From Mesorhizobium sp. AR02 (lineage in GTDB: Bacteria > Pseudomonadota > Alphaproteobacteria > Rhizobiales > Rhizobiaceae): a DNA stretch of 64,000 bases. Under the pieces are notes generated by a model. The model had not been told where the DNA came from. It searched no databases and saw nothing but the letters and a program-made list of their open reading frames with translations. The stretch is taken from the NCBI RefSeq assembly GCF_024746835.1, contig NZ_CP080531.1, positions 7,088,001-7,152,000 of the forward strand, in the 5' to 3' direction. The translations under genes were made by a program, and so were the position numbers. Of this stretch, positions 7,991-16,271 are shown one piece after another; position 1 is the stretch's first letter; every line of letters begins with the position of its first letter.

Positions 7991-9241
7991 ATGGTTGACG
8001 CAATGGCGTCATTTGACGGCAATCGGCTCGCGGCGACCGAAGCTTCGCAACGAGCGCTGCCGAAGGATGCAGCGCAGCTGTCGGTCTCCGTTGCCGCAGC
8101 CGAAGGGCTCGCGGCCTATGCGGGGTTCTGCCGCTCGGCGCTCCATGCGCCGGCACAGGGCGCGACATGGATCCTGAACTGGGCCGCGCAACTCAAACCC
8201 GATCTCCTCGTCGTAACGCTCTCTCTCGAAGGCAAGCCGGTCTTCGCGTTGGCGCTGGAGGTCGTAAGCCAGGGGCCGTTCCGGGTTGCCCGTTTCATGG
8301 GCGGCCGCCACGCCAACGGCAATTTCGCCGCCGCCGACCCGCAATGGCTGGCCAGGGCGGATAGTGCGGCCGTCCGCTCGATGTTTGCGGCCATTGCCAG
8401 GGCCCGCCCCGATATCGATCTCATCGCACTGGAACGGTTGCTGCCCGATCTCGACGGCATCGCCAATCCGCTCGCATCGCTCGATCACTTTGCCAGCCCC
8501 AATCTTTCGCTGGCCGTCGATCTTGCCGGTGGCTTCGATGCCTTGCTGCTGCGCGCCAGCGGCAAGCGCAAACGCAAGAAGCATCGATCGCAGACGCGCA
8601 AGTTCGAGGCCGTCGGCAGCCACCGGCGCATCGAGGCGCGCAGCGCGGACGAGGTGGAGAGATTGCTCGACGCCTTCTTCGAGATGAAGGAGCATCGCTT
8701 TCGCAAGATGGGCATTGCCAACGTTTTTGGTGACGATCAGACACGCGCCTTCTTCCGGGGGCTGTTCACGCAAGCCCTGGCCGAGGACAAGCCTTCTTTC
8801 GTGCTGCATGGACTGGAGGTCGCCGGCAAGCTGCGCGCCATCACCGGGTCGAGCCGTTCTGGGAAACGCCTGATCTGCGAATTCGGCGCGATTGCCGAGG
8901 ACGATCTCGCGCACAGCAGTCCCGGCGATTTTCTGTTCTTCGACAACATCCAGGAAGCCTGCGAGACCGGCTTTGCTGTCTATGATTTCTCCGTTGGCGA
9001 CGAGCCCTACAAGCGGCAATGGTGCGATATCGAAACCCGGCATTTCGAGGTGCTGGTGCCGCTGACGCTCAAGGGCCGCGCGCTGGCACAGACGCTTCGC
9101 CAGGGCGCGCGGCTGAAGGCTTTCGTCAAGAACAGCCCGACAATCTGGAAACTGACCAAGATGCTGCGCCGCAAGGCCGCCGGACAGGCAGCGCCCGTGG
9201 CTGGCGAGGACGACAGCGACAACGATGCCCGACGGGATTGA
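7991..9241 (+). CDS. GNAT-type acyltransferase, CelD/BcsL (BioF2-like) family
   Basis: A 416-aa protein of the Acetyltransf_6 group, a double GNAT fold linked in rhizobia to cellulose and exopolysaccharide synthesis. The typical central block is present: KRKRKKHRSQTRKFE near residue 195, then FFEMKEHRFRKMGIANVFGD and, in the second half, DFSVGDEPYKRQWCDIETRHFEVLVPLTLKG. The N-terminal third is more variable. Two starts are close, ATG 7991 and ATG 8003; I use the first. It is divergent from the polysaccharide deacetylase. Substrate unknown. Confidence 0.78.
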   Translation: MVDAMASFDGNRLAATEASQRALPKDAAQLSVSVAAAEGLAAYAGFCRSALHAPAQGATWILNWAAQLKPDLLVVTLSLEGKPVFALALEVVSQGPFRVARFMGGRHANGNFAAADPQWLARADSAAVRSMFAAIARARPDIDLIALERLLPDLDGIANPLASLDHFASPNLSLAVDLAGGFDALLLRASGKRKRKKHRSQTRKFEAVGSHRRIEARSADEVERLLDAFFEMKEHRFRKMGIANVFGDDQTRAFFRGLFTQALAEDKPSFVLHGLEVAGKLRAITGSSRSGKRLICEFGAIAEDDLAHSSPGDFLFFDNIQEACETGFAVYDFSVGDEPYKRQWCDIETRHFEVLVPLTLKGRALAQTLRQGARLKAFVKNSPTIWKLTKMLRRKAAGQAAPVAGEDDSDNDARRD

Positions 9242-9386
9242 TCTCGGCTGGGCCTATAGTCCTGGTAAGGTCAGCTTTGTCGTAATCGATCGAATAGCGA
9301 GCGCCAGCCCGTGGTACAAATCTGTTGCGAAATCCAATTGGTCGGCATTATCTATGCGGCGTTTCAAATAGTAATGTGAGGTATCA

Positions 9387-10232
9387 ATGCTTTGGTCGCC
9401 CGCAGAGCACATGCTCTATTCAGCAACTAGGCTGACGACCCTTGACGCCGGAGGCCTCACAACCGGTTATGGGACCGGTTTTTTCTATAAGATTTTTTTC
9501 GACGGCGGCGCCAAGTTTTCGGTCGGCATCGTGACAAACAAGCACGTGATCAAAGGCGCTTACGCTCTGCGCTTCCAAATGCATCTAGGCGAAGATGGTC
9601 CGTCTGGAGCGGTGAGAGAAATAGGCTTGATACTCGACCAGGAGGCTATCGTCTTTCACCCGACGGCTGACCTTTGCTACTTGGTTATAACAGACCTCCT
9701 CCACCGATTCGGCCAAGAGGGTTTGGCTCTCTTCTATGCCGTCCTTGAAGCTAAAGAGTTGCCAACCGATACCGAGTGGGCTGACTTTGACGCAATTGAG
9801 GGCGTTACGATGGTGGGGTGCCCAAACGGCCTCTACGACGAGGCCAATGCTCTCCCCATCACCAGAACAGGTTTCACTGCAAGCCATCCGGCAAAGCTTT
9901 ACAATGGCAAGGCGGAATTTATGGTGGACATGGCTTGTTATCCTGGTTCGTCAGGCTCGCCGATTTTCCTTTTCGATCGAGGTGCACCGCATTTCGATAA
10001 ATTCGCAGGACACTTCAAATTCGGTAACGCGATTCGGCACAAATTGCTCGGTATCCTCTACAGTGGGCCAACCATCACCACCGAAGGGACAATCACGCTT
10101 GCGAAGCAGCCGACGTTTGCAATCACGTCTATGATGCATCTAGGTACGGCTATCCGTTCATCTGAGCTGCTTGTGATTGAAGAAGCTCTTCGCGGTAAAA
10201 TCGCTGCTTACAGATCGGGCTTGTCACAGTGA
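9387..10232 (+). CDS. Trypsin-like serine protease, isolated
   Basis: A 281-aa protein without signal peptide, so probably cytoplasmic. A chymotrypsin-fold triad can be traced: His53 in VTNKHVIKG, Asp95 in HPTADLCYLVI and Ser189 in CYPGSSGSPIF, which replaces the usual GDSGGP. No PDZ or other added domain is present. Codon use is more A/T-rich than its neighbours and it is flanked by noncoding spacers, which suggests acquisition by transfer. Such stand-alone cytoplasmic trypsin-like proteins occur in stress and defence settings, but nothing next to it identifies a partner. Confidence 0.7.
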   Translation: MLWSPAEHMLYSATRLTTLDAGGLTTGYGTGFFYKIFFDGGAKFSVGIVTNKHVIKGAYALRFQMHLGEDGPSGAVREIGLILDQEAIVFHPTADLCYLVITDLLHRFGQEGLALFYAVLEAKELPTDTEWADFDAIEGVTMVGCPNGLYDEANALPITRTGFTASHPAKLYNGKAEFMVDMACYPGSSGSPIFLFDRGAPHFDKFAGHFKFGNAIRHKLLGILYSGPTITTEGTITLAKQPTFAITSMMHLGTAIRSSELLVIEEALRGKIAAYRSGLSQ

Positions 10233-10281
10233 TCCTTTGCGCCAAGGAAACCCTCGATCGGCATTGCTGAAGCGAGTGCCA

Positions 10282-10301
10282 CACACTTTTCCCGGAATTG
10301 C
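10282..10301. repeat. Copy of a dispersed palindromic repeat
   Basis: In reverse complement, GCAATTCCGGGAAAAGTGTG, matching 57633-57652 at 19 of 20 bases and sharing 15 of 16 with 3301-3316. It lies in the convergent spacer between the protease and the GntR gene, a typical position for rhizobial intergenic repeats. Confidence 0.6.
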
Positions 10302-10309
10302 GCCAGCCG

Positions 10310-11023
10310 TCAGAACTTGAGAGCTTCCCTGAGCGCTGGGCCGGCCCTGACGCGCAGATCGAGATCAGCCTCGATGTGATCGATGTGGTGCAGCATCAGC
10401 TGGCTCGCTCGCTCGCAATCGGCGTTTTCCAGCGCGCCGACAATTTCCGTGTGCTCGCTGTGCCCGCAGGCTGACACGCCGGATCGCCCATAAAGGGCGA
10501 TGACAAGCGAGGAGCGTGCAACCAGTTCCTCCATGAAGCGCTGCAGGATGGCATTGCCGGCGACGGAGGCCAGCAGCAGATGGAAATCGCCGGACGCCTT
10601 GATTTCGGAACGCCGCGCGTTCGGGCCGTGCTCGGCGATGAAGCGGCCCTCCTCGTCGAGTTGCGCCTTGAAGGCGACGATGTCGGCTGATGTGACACGC
10701 CCGCAGGCGGCAATGGCAATGCCGGGTTCGATCAACCGGCGCGAGGCGAAGACCTGGCGTGCCTCCTCGGGCGACGGGTTGGCGACGAAGGCGCCGCGGT
10801 TGCGCTCGGTGCGCACCAGGCCTTCGAAGGACAGCATCTGCAAGGCCGCGCGAGCGACAGTGCGCGAGACGTCGAACAGCGTGCCGACCTCGCCTTCCGA
10901 CAGTTTGGTGCCCGGCGCCAGCCGACGATCGACTATGGCGTCGCGCAGCTGGTCGCGGATCGCCTGGGCGCGATCCTGCGTGGCGCTGTCGGTGGCGGAA
11001 TAGATCTGGTCGGCGATGTTCAT
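10310..11023 (-). CDS. GntR-family repressor with FCD ligand domain
   Basis: A 237-aa DNA-binding regulator. Residues about 18-85 form the winged helix (LRDAIVDRRLAPGTKLSEGEVGTLFDVSRTVARAALQML, then FVANPSPEEARQVF); residues 95-225 form the all-helical FCD effector domain with the usual metal-binding histidines (FHLLLA, HSEHTEIVGAL, HHIDHIEADL). It is divergent from the ABC transporter operon beginning at 11283, so it most likely controls that operon in response to its transported substrate and probably also itself. The shared 259-bp spacer holds two palindromes that could be its operators. Confidence 0.88.
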   Translation of the reverse strand: MNIADQIYSATDSATQDRAQAIRDQLRDAIVDRRLAPGTKLSEGEVGTLFDVSRTVARAALQMLSFEGLVRTERNRGAFVANPSPEEARQVFASRRLIEPGIAIAACGRVTSADIVAFKAQLDEEGRFIAEHGPNARRSEIKASGDFHLLLASVAGNAILQRFMEELVARSSLVIALYGRSGVSACGHSEHTEIVGALENADCERASQLMLHHIDHIEADLDLRVRAGPALREALKF

Positions 11024-11101
11024 GGCGATGTTCCCGCACCCTTCTAACGCGACTCATCCTTGTCGTACGAGAGGCAAAGTGGACACGAAGGCAAAAAAGA
11101 T

Positions 11102-11120
11102 TGCATACGATTCTTATGCA
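11102..11120. promoter_or_regulatory. Inverted repeat, candidate operator 1
   Basis: TGCATA (11102-11107) and TATGCA (11115-11120) are separated by 7 nt. The repeat lies between the divergent GntR gene and ABC operon and is a plausible repressor site. Confidence 0.45.
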
Positions 11121-11143
11121 GATCGCGCACAATCGCCCATTAT

Positions 11144-11158
11144 TTGTGCAATGCACAA
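11144..11158. promoter_or_regulatory. Perfect 15-bp palindrome, candidate GntR operator
   Basis: TTGTGCA-A-TGCACAA (11144-11158) is perfectly symmetrical around one base. Length and the TTGT...ACAA ends fit FadR/FCD-type GntR operators. It is 125 bp upstream of the ABC ATPase start and 121 bp upstream of the regulator start. Confidence 0.6.
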
Positions 11159-11282
11159 GATGGCTCGCCTGATAGGCAATGATCGGGAATCCTGATTTTT
11201 CAGACAATTCAAATGCTTGGCCGGTCGCTCCAATATTGGCACGCATGATGCATTGGTTAATGCGACCAAAAGGGAAGCCTGA

Positions 11283-12371
11283 ATGTCCAAAGCCGCCGAG
11301 ATCGACATCGTGTCCGTTTCGAAAATCTATGGAACGACGACCGCCGTCGAGGACATCAGCCTGAAGATACCGGCGGGCACCTATTGCTGCCTGCTCGGTC
11401 CCTCCGGCTGCGGCAAGACCTCGACGCTGCGCATGATCGCCGGCCACGAAAGCATTTCGTCCGGCGATGTCCGGCTCGGCAACACCGTCGTCACCGACCT
11501 GCCGCCGGCCAAGCGCGGCACGGCGATGATGTTCCAGTCCTACGCGCTGTTTCCGCATCTCGACCTCATCGACAACGTCGCCTTCAGCCTGAAGATGAAG
11601 GGCGTCGACAAGGAAAAGCGCCGCGCCAAGGCGCTCGACATGCTCAAACTGATGCAGATGGAGGCCTATGCGACGCGCCGTCCGGCGCAGCTTTCCGGCG
11701 GCCAGCAGCAGCGCGTCGCGCTCGCCCGCGCGCTAATCACCGATCCCGAGGCGCTGCTGCTCGACGAGCCGCTGTCGGCACTCGACCCGTTCCTGAAAAT
11801 CCGCATGCGCGCCGAGCTGAAGAAATTGCAGACCTCGCTCGGCATCACCTTCGTCCATGTCACCCACAGCCAGGAGGAGGCGATGGCCTTGGCGGACCTG
11901 ATCGTGGTGATGAATGACGGCCGCATTGAACAGGCGGCACCGCCGCGCGACGTGTTCGAGCGGCCGGCCACGGCCTTCGTCGCGCGCTTCATGGGCGACC
12001 ACAATGTCATCTCCGGCCGGGTCACCGGCGCGCGCGACGGCATGGTCGTGTTCGACGTCAATGGCGGTGGTTCGCTTGCCGCCAGCGGCCACCGCCAAGA
12101 GGCGGGTACGCCGATCGACATCGCCATCCGCACCGACCATGTGCGCATCGGCGACGCGCGCTCGCCCGGCCTCGGCTTCACCGGCATCGTCTCCAACATC
12201 GAGTATCGCGGCGCCACCGTGAAGCTTTCCGTCACCGGCGCCGGCATCGACGATTTCACCGTCATCGTCGACGATTCCGACTTCTTCGCCAAACCCGTCG
12301 CCATCGGCGACGCCGTGCCGCTGGCCTGGGATCCGCAAGACGCGATCGTCCTCGGCCGCCTTCATTCATGA
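11283..12371 (+). CDS. ABC transporter ATP-binding protein, PotA-like
   Basis: Energising subunit of a spermidine/putrescine-type importer; 362 aa. Walker A GPSGCGKT at residues 39-46, Q-loop in MFQSYALFPH, signature LSGGQQQR, Walker B LLLDEPLSALD, and a C-terminal TOBE-like regulatory domain (about 240-362) typical of PotA/FbpC proteins. It is the first gene of an operon: ATPase, binding protein, two permeases, a racemase-like enzyme and a GNAT protein. The divergent GntR regulator and the racemase suggest a nitrogen compound such as a hydantoin or an amino-acid derivative rather than a polyamine; this is inference. Confidence 0.9.
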   Translation: MSKAAEIDIVSVSKIYGTTTAVEDISLKIPAGTYCCLLGPSGCGKTSTLRMIAGHESISSGDVRLGNTVVTDLPPAKRGTAMMFQSYALFPHLDLIDNVAFSLKMKGVDKEKRRAKALDMLKLMQMEAYATRRPAQLSGGQQQRVALARALITDPEALLLDEPLSALDPFLKIRMRAELKKLQTSLGITFVHVTHSQEEAMALADLIVVMNDGRIEQAAPPRDVFERPATAFVARFMGDHNVISGRVTGARDGMVVFDVNGGGSLAASGHRQEAGTPIDIAIRTDHVRIGDARSPGLGFTGIVSNIEYRGATVKLSVTGAGIDDFTVIVDDSDFFAKPVAIGDAVPLAWDPQDAIVLGRLHS

Positions 12372-12405
12372 AATCAACCAAGCAAAACAAGACAGGGGAA
12401 TAGAC

Positions 12406-13695
12406 ATGACAAAAACCATCGAAACGAAGACCGGCATTTCGCGCCGCTCGCTGCTCAAGACGGGTGCGGCCGCCGTCGGCCTCGCCGCCGGCTCGGGCGT
12501 CATCACGGGCTTCCCGACCATCTGGGCGCAGTCCAACATCACGCTGCGCCAGTTCGGCACCGGCGTGTCGAACCTCAACGCCATTGCCGACAAGTGCAAG
12601 GCAGACCTTGGCATCACGCTGGAGATGACGGCGACCGATTCCGACGCCGCCGCGCAACGCGCCGTGACCCAGCCCGACAGCTACGACATCGCCGACATCG
12701 AATACTGGATCTGCAAGAAGGTGTTCCCCACCGGCGTGCTGCAGCCGATGGATGTCAGCAAGCTGAAATATTACGACGAGCTGGTGCCGCTGTTCAAAAC
12801 CGGCAAACTCACCCCCGACAGCGTCATTGCCCAGGGCACAGCGCCGCATACCGTCGGCTTCGTCGAGGCGCAGGACTCCAAGACCTTCGCCAAGGCGCCG
12901 ACCAACTGGTTCACCATGGTGCCGACCATCTACAATGCCGACACGCTGGGCATCCGCCCCGACCTTGTCGGCCGCGACATCACAAGCTGGGCCGACATCA
13001 TGGACCCGGCCTTCAAGGGCAAGACCGCCATCCTCAACATCCCGTCCATCGGCATCATGGACGCCGCCATGATCATGGAAGCCAGCGGCAACATCAAATA
13101 TGCCGACAAGGGCAACATGACCAAGGACGAGATCGACAAGACGATCGACTTTTTGATCAAGGCCAAGCAGGGCGGCCAGTTCCGCGCCTTCTGGAAGTCC
13201 TTCGACGAGAGCGTCAATCTGATGGCGTCGGGCGAAGTGGTCATCCAGTCCATGTGGTCGCCGGCGGTCGCCGCCGTGCGCTCCAAGGGCATTCCTTGCC
13301 GCTTCCAGCCGCTCAAGGAAGGCTACCGCTCATGGGGCGGTGGTCTTGGCCTTGCCGCCCACCTCAAGGGCGCCGAGCTCGACGCTGCCTACGAATACAT
13401 CAACTGGTACACGTCGGGCTGGGTCGGTGGCTACCTCAACCGCCAGGGCTACTACTCGGCCAACATGGTCTCGGCCAAGAAGTTCATGACCGAGGACGAG
13501 TGGGGCTACTGGATCGAGGGCAAGCCGGCCAAGGGCGAGATCAAGGCGCCGGACGGCACCGTCATGGAAAAGGCCGGCGCCGTGCGCGATGGCGGCTCCT
13601 TCGAGGAGCGCATGGGCAAGGTCGCCTGCTGGAACTCGGTGATGGACGAGGACCGCTACATGGTGAAGCGCTGGAACGAGTTCATCGCGGCGTAA
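12406..13695 (+). CDS. Periplasmic substrate-binding protein with Tat signal
   Basis: A 429-aa solute-binding protein of the PotD/extracellular binding protein family 1-like group. Residues 9-40 form a Tat signal (SRRSLLKTGAAAVGLAAGSG, cleavage after WAQ), so it is exported folded. Central blocks ADIEYWICKKVFPTGVLQPMDVSK and WFTMVPTIYNADTLGI resemble polyamine/iron-type binding proteins. It starts 34 bp after the ATPase with AGGGGA upstream, unusual only in that the ATPase gene precedes it. A stem-loop behind it may protect its mRNA so that it is made in excess over the permeases. Ligand unknown. Confidence 0.88.
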   Translation: MTKTIETKTGISRRSLLKTGAAAVGLAAGSGVITGFPTIWAQSNITLRQFGTGVSNLNAIADKCKADLGITLEMTATDSDAAAQRAVTQPDSYDIADIEYWICKKVFPTGVLQPMDVSKLKYYDELVPLFKTGKLTPDSVIAQGTAPHTVGFVEAQDSKTFAKAPTNWFTMVPTIYNADTLGIRPDLVGRDITSWADIMDPAFKGKTAILNIPSIGIMDAAMIMEASGNIKYADKGNMTKDEIDKTIDFLIKAKQGGQFRAFWKSFDESVNLMASGEVVIQSMWSPAVAAVRSKGIPCRFQPLKEGYRSWGGGLGLAAHLKGAELDAAYEYINWYTSGWVGGYLNRQGYYSANMVSAKKFMTEDEWGYWIEGKPAKGEIKAPDGTVMEKAGAVRDGGSFEERMGKVACWNSVMDEDRYMVKRWNEFIAA

Positions 13696-13716
13696 GGGGA
13701 ACAAGCGCCCTCCTCT

Positions 13717-13746
13717 ACCCCTTCTCCCCTTGCAGGGAGAAGGGGT
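13717..13746 (+). terminator. Intercistronic stem-loop after the binding-protein gene
   Basis: ACCCCTTCTCCC (13717-13728) pairs perfectly with GGGAGAAGGGGT (13735-13746), loop 6 nt. It lies between the binding-protein and permease genes with no T-run, so an mRNA-stabilising or attenuating role is likelier than full termination. Confidence 0.55.
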
Positions 13747-13785
13747 AACGCGGCTCAGGCCGCATCGCCAAAACCGAGAGCCTAG

Positions 13786-14697
13786 ATGACAGTCGCGCTC
13801 GAACACCCCGCAATCGCCGCCGCGAAACCAGTCCGACGCCGCCGCTTCTCCATCGGTGCCGTCACGCCCTACCTCCAGTCGGCTCCACTGGCGCTGATCC
13901 TCGGTGCGTTCCTGCTTTTGCCCATCATCATGATCGTCGTCGTGTCCTTCTGGGACTATGACTTCGCCGCCATGTATCCGGACTTTCTCACCACCAACTA
14001 TTCTGACGTACTGGGCTCCTGGGTCACCTGGAAGACCTATCTCAACACCATCAAATTCGCGGCCATCGTCTGGGCGCTGACCTTGTTCATCGGCTTCTGG
14101 GTCGCCTATTTCCTTGCCTTCCACATCCGCACCACGGCCATGCAGATGGTGCTGTTCCTGGTCTGCACCGTGCCGTTCCTGACCTCCAACATCATCCGCA
14201 TGATCTCGTGGATCCCGGTGCTCGGCCGCAACGGGTTGATCAACTCGACGCTGGTGCACATGGGGCTGGTGCCAAAGCCGATCGAATGGCTGCTCTACTC
14301 CGAATTCGCGGTCGTGCTGGCGATGGTGCATCTCTATACGCTGTTCATGGTAACGCCGATCTTCAACACGCTGATGCGCATCGACCGCTCGCTGGTCGAG
14401 GCCGCGCGCGATGCCGGCGCCTCCGGCTGGCAGGTGCTTTGGAACGTCATCATCCCGCTGGCCAAGCCAGGCATGGCGATCGGCACCATCTTCGTCGTCA
14501 CGCTGGTGATGGCCGACTTCTCCACCGTGCAGGTGATGTCGGGCGGCCAGAGCGCGTCGGTGGCGCTGATGATGAAGAACCAGATGTCGCTGCTGCAGTA
14601 TCCGGCCGCCGCCGCCAACGCCGTGGTGCTTTTGGTGCTGGTGCTCTTGATGGTCGCCGGCATCCTGCGCATCGTCGACATCCGCAGGGAGCTTTGA
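13786..14697 (+). CDS. ABC transporter permease, PotB-like
   Basis: A 303-aa inner-membrane permease with six predicted helices. The binding-protein-dependent transport signature EAARDAGASGWQVLWNVIIPLAKPG (the EAA loop, residues about 205-230) contacts the ATPase. The N-terminal 25 residues are cytoplasmic and basic. It follows the binding-protein gene after a 90-bp spacer containing a stem-loop and is followed after 1 bp by the second permease. The two form the membrane channel of the importer. Confidence 0.9.
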   Translation: MTVALEHPAIAAAKPVRRRRFSIGAVTPYLQSAPLALILGAFLLLPIIMIVVVSFWDYDFAAMYPDFLTTNYSDVLGSWVTWKTYLNTIKFAAIVWALTLFIGFWVAYFLAFHIRTTAMQMVLFLVCTVPFLTSNIIRMISWIPVLGRNGLINSTLVHMGLVPKPIEWLLYSEFAVVLAMVHLYTLFMVTPIFNTLMRIDRSLVEAARDAGASGWQVLWNVIIPLAKPGMAIGTIFVVTLVMADFSTVQVMSGGQSASVALMMKNQMSLLQYPAAAANAVVLLVLVLLMVAGILRIVDIRREL

Positions 14698-14698
14698 C

Positions 14699-15517
14699 GT
14701 GAGCCACGAAAAACGCACCCTCGAATTCTACGTGCTGGCGGCCTTCTTCGCGCTGTTCGTGCTGTTCCTCTACGGCCCGCTGTCGGCGATCCTGATCCTC
14801 TCCTTCCAGGGCGAGACCGGCGGCCTCACCTTCCCGCTCAACGGCGTGTCGCTGCACTGGTTCGCCAATCTGTTCGAGCGCCAGGCGGTCGGCGATTTCG
14901 GCGGCAGCTTCAAGCGCTCGCTGGTGCTGGGTTTGATGGTGATGGTCGTCACTGTCATCGTGTCGCTGCTCGCCGGCCTTGCCTTCCGCCAGAAATTTCG
15001 CGGCGCCACCGCGCTGTTCTATTTGGCGGTCGCCAGTCTCGTCGTGCCCTCCATCATCATCTCGCTGGGCATCGGCGTCGTCTTCCAGCAGGTCGGCTTG
15101 CGCCCAGCCTGGTATACGTCGGCCTTCGGCGCGCATCTGACCTGGACCTTGCCGTTCGGCGTGCTCATCATGTTCGCCGTCTTCAACCGTTTCTCGCCAG
15201 CATACGAGGAGGCCGCGCGCGATCTTGGCGCCACCTCCTGGCAGACCTTCGTCCATGTCGTGTTGCCGATGATCGCGCCGAGCCTGATCGGCGTCGGCCT
15301 GTTCGGCTTCACGCTCTCCTATGACGAGTTCGCCCGCACGCTGATGACATCGGGCACCTTCAACACGCTGCCGCTCGAGATCTATGGCATGACCACCAAT
15401 GTCACCACGCCGGTGCTCTACGCGCTGGGCACGGTGACCACCGTGTTTTCCTTCCTGGTGATTCTGGCGACGCTGGGCGCCATCCTCTATGTCGGCCGCC
15501 GCCGGGCGAGAGCGTGA
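14699..15517 (+). CDS. ABC transporter permease, PotC-like
   Basis: A 272-aa inner-membrane permease, partner of the preceding one. It starts with GTG one base after the previous stop; its EAA loop is EEAARDLGATSWQTFVHVVLPMIAPS (residues about 175-200). Six hydrophobic segments are visible, and the C-terminus is Arg-rich (YVGRRRARA). The stop codon overlaps the GTG of the racemase-like gene, so translation is coupled. Confidence 0.9.
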   Translation: MSHEKRTLEFYVLAAFFALFVLFLYGPLSAILILSFQGETGGLTFPLNGVSLHWFANLFERQAVGDFGGSFKRSLVLGLMVMVVTVIVSLLAGLAFRQKFRGATALFYLAVASLVVPSIIISLGIGVVFQQVGLRPAWYTSAFGAHLTWTLPFGVLIMFAVFNRFSPAYEEAARDLGATSWQTFVHVVLPMIAPSLIGVGLFGFTLSYDEFARTLMTSGTFNTLPLEIYGMTTNVTTPVLYALGTVTTVFSFLVILATLGAILYVGRRRARA

Positions 15518-16266
15518 CCGTGCAGATCCTGGTGGTGAACCCCAACACGACGGCCAGCATGACAGAGACCATCGGCGCGGCGGCGCGCGCGGTCGCCGGC
15601 GCCTGGACCGAAATCATCCCCGTCACTTCGTCGACGGGGCCTGCCTCGATCGAAGGCTATTATGACGAAGCGCTGGCCGTGCCGGGCCTTTTGATGGAGA
15701 TCGCCGCCGGCGAGCGGCGCGGCGCGCAGGCGGCGATCATCGCCTGTTTCGACGACACCGGCCTCGACGCCGCGCGGGCCATGGCCGCCATTCCCGTCAT
15801 CGGCATCTGCGAGGCGGCGCTCAGCATGGCCTCCTTCATCGCCCAACGCTTCACCGTCGTAACCACCACTGAACGCTCGCGCGTGCCGGTGGAGGGGCTG
15901 GTGCAGCGCTATGGCATGGCGGGACGGGCGCGTGTGCGGGCCGCCGACATTCCGGTGCTGGCGCTTGAAGATCCGGCATCGGGCGCAATCGGCAAGCTGC
16001 GCGACGAGATCGCTCGCGCCGTGGAGGAAGACCGCGCCGAAGCCATCGTGCTTGGCTGCGCCGGCATGGCCGACCTTGCCCACCAGTTGCAGGCGGATTT
16101 CGGACTGCCTGTCATCGACGGTGTCGGCGCCGCGATCAAGCAGGCCGAAGCGTTGATTGCGCTGGGCTTGTCGACATCGAAGCGCGGTGCCTATGCCAGC
16201 CCGCTGGCCAAGCCCTATCGTGGTATGCTGAAATCGTTCGCGCCGGGAGCTGTCGCCGCGGAGTGA
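15514..16266 (+). CDS. Aspartate/glutamate-hydantoin racemase family protein
   Basis: A 250-aa cofactor-independent racemase-like protein. It begins with the family motif ILVVNPNTTASMTETI, and the two catalytic cysteines of the Asp/Glu/hydantoin racemase fold are present, in IIACFDDTGLDAAR and VLGCAGMADL. The GTG start overlaps the permease stop (GTGA), placing it inside the transport operon, so the imported solute is probably its substrate or a precursor of it. Hydantoin racemase is the nearest named activity; allantoin racemase and maleate-isomerase-like roles are alternatives. Confidence 0.82.
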   Translation: MTVQILVVNPNTTASMTETIGAAARAVAGAWTEIIPVTSSTGPASIEGYYDEALAVPGLLMEIAAGERRGAQAAIIACFDDTGLDAARAMAAIPVIGICEAALSMASFIAQRFTVVTTTERSRVPVEGLVQRYGMAGRARVRAADIPVLALEDPASGAIGKLRDEIARAVEEDRAEAIVLGCAGMADLAHQLQADFGLPVIDGVGAAIKQAEALIALGLSTSKRGAYASPLAKPYRGMLKSFAPGAVAAE

Positions 16267-16271
16267 GCACC

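Noticed and set aside
13330..14718. 462-aa minus-strand open frame over the permease gene
   Set aside because: Low-complexity shadow (HHxRDD-type residues) of the plus-strand ABC operon.
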